Assembly: GCA_002429615.1 (NCBI GenBank)
Contig: DJAN01000263.1
Coordinates: 1-6,482, forward strand
DNA from: Lysobacteraceae bacterium UBA6001
GTDB taxonomy: Bacteria > Pseudomonadota > Gammaproteobacteria > Xanthomonadales > Xanthomonadaceae
Direction of reading: 5' to 3'
Length of the DNA stretch: 6,482 nt
Every line of letters starts with the position of its first letter. The stretch's first letter is position 1. This document shows positions 5,164 through 6,482 of this stretch, piece after piece. Position numbers and translations under genes: made by a program. The notes under the pieces are model-generated. The model saw nothing but the letters and a program-made list of their open reading frames with translations. It had not been told where the DNA came from and made no database searches.

Positions 5164-6188
5164 TACTCGCGAACCGGCCAAGCGCCGGTCGAGCGACGCA
5201 GACGCATTTCGTAAGGCACCTTCACCAGCTCGCCGCGGCTGGCATCGCCGATATGCGCCAGCAACTGCTCGGCGGCGATGCGTCCCATCTCGTGGCTGGG
5301 CTGACGCACGGTGGTCAGGCTCGGCCAGATCTGCCGCGCCATCGGCATGTCGTCGAAACCGAACACCGACAGGTCGCGCGGAATGCGCAGGCCGCGTTCC
5401 TCCGCTTCGTAGATCACCCCGGCGGCGGTGTCGTCGTTGGCGGCGAAGATGGCCGTGGGCGGCTCGGGCAGGTCGAGCAGCGCACGCGCGCCCTCAATGC
5501 CGGAGTCGAAGGAGAATTCGCCTTCGATCACCAAGGCCGGGTCGTAAGCCAGCCCCGCGCGCAGCAGCGCATCGCGATAGCCGTCCAGGCGCCAGGCACG
5601 CGCACCATGCGAACGATGCCCGGTGATATGGCCGATGCGGCGATGGCCCAGGCTGGCGACATGCACCACCAGTTCGGAGGCGGCCTCGCGCTCGTCCAGG
5701 GTCGCGCCGATCTGGCCGACGCGCCGGCGCGGTGAGATCGAGGCGTAGGGCATGCGATGGGTCTGCAGCCAGTCGAGCAGTTCGTCGTCGTCGGTGATCG
5801 GCGGGGTCAGGATCATCCCGTCCGGCCGGTACTGGTGCAGCAGGCTTTCCACCTGCGCGCGATAGCCGCCGCTGTTGGGCTCCATCGGCTGCAGCATCAT
5901 GCTGTAGTGGCGCGAACGACAGGCATCGAGCACGCCGCTGATGATTTCCATGATGTAGTTCGACGACGGATTGTCGTAGAGCAGGGCGATCTGGTACGAG
6001 CGGTTCGAGGCCAGGCTGCGCGCCGACGGATTGGGCCGGTAGTTGAGCGCACGCGCGGCCTGCTCGACCTTCTCGCGCGTATCCGGGCGGACGTTGGGCT
6101 CGTAGTTGAAGACGCGCGACACCGTCTTCATCGAGACCCCCGCGGCAGCGGCAACGTCTTCGATCCGGATCCGGTTCTGTTCTTTCAC
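5163..6188 (-). CDS. LacI/GalR-family transcriptional regulator
   Basis: This is a DNA-binding repressor with a sugar-binding-protein-like effector domain. From the GTG start (6186-6188, VKEQNRIRIE) the product is 341 residues, typical for the family. The helix-turn-helix spans about residues 8-27 (RIEDVAAAAGVSMKTVSRVF), followed by the hinge sequence NPSARSLA (53-60) with leucine 59 as the minor-groove intercalating residue. The periplasmic-binding-protein-like core runs from about 66 to 336, with ALLYDNPSSNYIMEIISG (68-85), GHRRIGHITG (181-190) and IFAANDDTAAGV (247-258), then DLSVFGFDDMP (272-282). An in-frame ATG at 6399-6401 would add 71 residues, but these resemble no LacI protein and cover the operator, so the GTG is preferred despite lacking a clear ribosome binding site. 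The effector and targets cannot be told; many relatives in xanthomonads control sugar uptake through TonB-dependent receptors. Confidence 0.93.
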   Translation of the reverse strand: MKEQNRIRIEDVAAAAGVSMKTVSRVFNYEPNVRPDTREKVEQAARALNYRPNPSARSLASNRSYQIALLYDNPSSNYIMEIISGVLDACRSRHYSMMLQPMEPNSGGYRAQVESLLHQYRPDGMILTPPITDDDELLDWLQTHRMPYASISPRRRVGQIGATLDEREAASELVVHVASLGHRRIGHITGHRSHGARAWRLDGYRDALLRAGLAYDPALVIEGEFSFDSGIEGARALLDLPEPPTAIFAANDDTAAGVIYEAEERGLRIPRDLSVFGFDDMPMARQIWPSLTTVRQPSHEMGRIAAEQLLAHIGDASRGELVKVPYEMRLRRSTGAWPVRE

Positions 6189-6420
6189 GAAGTTCGCACG
6201 TGCGGCGGCAGGAGGCGACAGGATATGCGAGCGCTCACATTGCGGGGCGTCCGCGTCGTGGATGGCTGCCGTGGCCCTGGCTGCGTGCATGCGCATCAAC
6301 GCGTTTTCCACGGCGAAACCGCGGTTTTGAACGCTTTCGCGCCAGCGCGGGTGATCCACGCAATGTGTGCGCCAAGCCGTTTTCTTGCTGTACCGCAGCA
6401 CGCCGATGCCGCAAAAAAGA
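6189..6420 (-). promoter_or_regulatory. Upstream control region of the lacI-family gene
   Basis: These 232 bases hold no convincing gene. They contain an exact LacI-type operator (6226-6239), a weak -10 candidate TATCCT on the minus strand (6220-6225) directly beside it, a 10-bp perfect palindrome CGCACGTGCG (6195-6204) just before the GTG start, and a degenerate second operator-like site (6326-6339). The right end carries the T-tract of the neighbouring terminator. The -10 has no good -35, so the transcription start is uncertain. Confidence 0.5.
6226..6239. promoter_or_regulatory. LacI-family operator, probable autoregulatory site
   Basis: TGCGAGCGCTCACA fits the LacI/GalR (cre-type) consensus TGNNANCGNTNNCA at every fixed position. 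With flanking bases the 16-mer 6225-6240 is palindromic except for one base pair, around the central CG step that the hinge helices intercalate. It lies 37 bases upstream of the GTG start and would overlap the promoter if TATCCT (6220-6225) is the -10, which fits self-repression. Confidence 0.6.
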
Positions 6421-6442
6421 ACGGGCGCCCTGGGGCGCCCGT
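6413..6442 (-). terminator. Rho-independent terminator of the gene upstream of lacI
   Basis: ACGGGCGCC (6421-6429) pairs with GGCGCCCGT (6434-6442), a perfect 9-bp GC-rich stem with a 4-base loop. On the minus strand the stem is followed by TCTTTTTT (6413-6420), the required T-tract. The plus strand lacks a T-tract, so the terminator acts on minus-strand transcripts entering from beyond the right edge and insulates the lacI promoter. Confidence 0.85.
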
Positions 6443-6464
6443 GTCGTGTCGCAGTGCGCGTGGC

Positions 6465-6482
6465 TCAGCCGCCGCGCGGGCC
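6465..6482 (-). CDS. Possible C-terminal end of a minus-strand gene (cut by window)
   Basis: Five codons read GPRGG and then TGA (6465-6467), 22 bases before the terminator hairpin. The spacing is what one expects of a gene end, and the terminator requires some minus-strand gene upstream. Eighteen bases are far too few to identify a product, and another frame could be the real one. Confidence 0.35.
   Translation of the reverse strand, partial: GPRGG

Noticed and set aside
1..6482. Defence system, CRISPR array, prophage or toxin-antitoxin module
   Set aside because: No regularly spaced repeats, phage genes, nucleases or small paired genes are seen; all genes except the small secreted protein fall into core metabolic or regulatory families.

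Overview
The window is high-GC gammaproteobacterial chromosome, most likely Xanthomonadaceae (Xanthomonas, Stenotrophomonas, Pseudoxanthomonas, Luteimonas or Lysobacter type). The evidence is the overall GC richness, the ccmA-ccmB-ccmC gene order, an E. coli-like YbdL/YafV pair, a LacI regulator of the kind common in xanthomonads, and GTAG-headed REP palindromes typical of this family. No tRNA, rRNA, CRISPR array or insertion sequence was seen. Family assignments rest on reading motifs and remembered homologues, not on a database search.

Layout. Positions 1-2084 (minus strand) hold the start of a cytochrome c maturation operon: ccmA (ABC ATPase), ccmB (membrane permease) and ccmC (heme-handling protein, cut by the window edge). 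A 419-base divergent intergenic region (2085-2503) follows. It carries the probable ccmA promoter, a nested palindromic repeat of about 113 bp, a GC hairpin and the probable promoter of the next unit. Positions 2504-4478 (plus strand) hold a two-gene unit: a PLP-dependent methionine/glutamine aminotransferase (YbdL-like) and an omega-amidase (YafV/MtnU-like), 7 bases apart. A strong hairpin separates them from a small secreted protein of unknown function (4572-5009), which has its own probable promoter.

Positions 5010-5162 lie between convergent genes and are filled with REP-type palindromes. Positions 5163-6188 (minus strand) encode a LacI-family repressor with a GTG start. A sequence that fits the LacI/GalR operator consensus exactly lies 37 bases upstream of that start, so the repressor probably regulates itself. 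The right edge holds a rho-independent terminator and what may be the last codons of another minus-strand gene.

How the genes work together. CcmA, CcmB and CcmC form the inner-membrane module that transfers heme to the apocytochrome c maturation chaperone. The aminotransferase and amidase fit the glutamine transaminase/omega-amidase route: glutamine donates its amino group to a keto acid such as 4-methylthio-2-oxobutyrate, and the amidase hydrolyses the resulting 2-oxoglutaramate, making the transamination irreversible. The target sugar or pathway of the LacI regulator cannot be read from this window. Most of the window is ordinary core genome; the most unusual parts are the nested palindrome at 2202-2314 and the REP cluster at 5020-5123.
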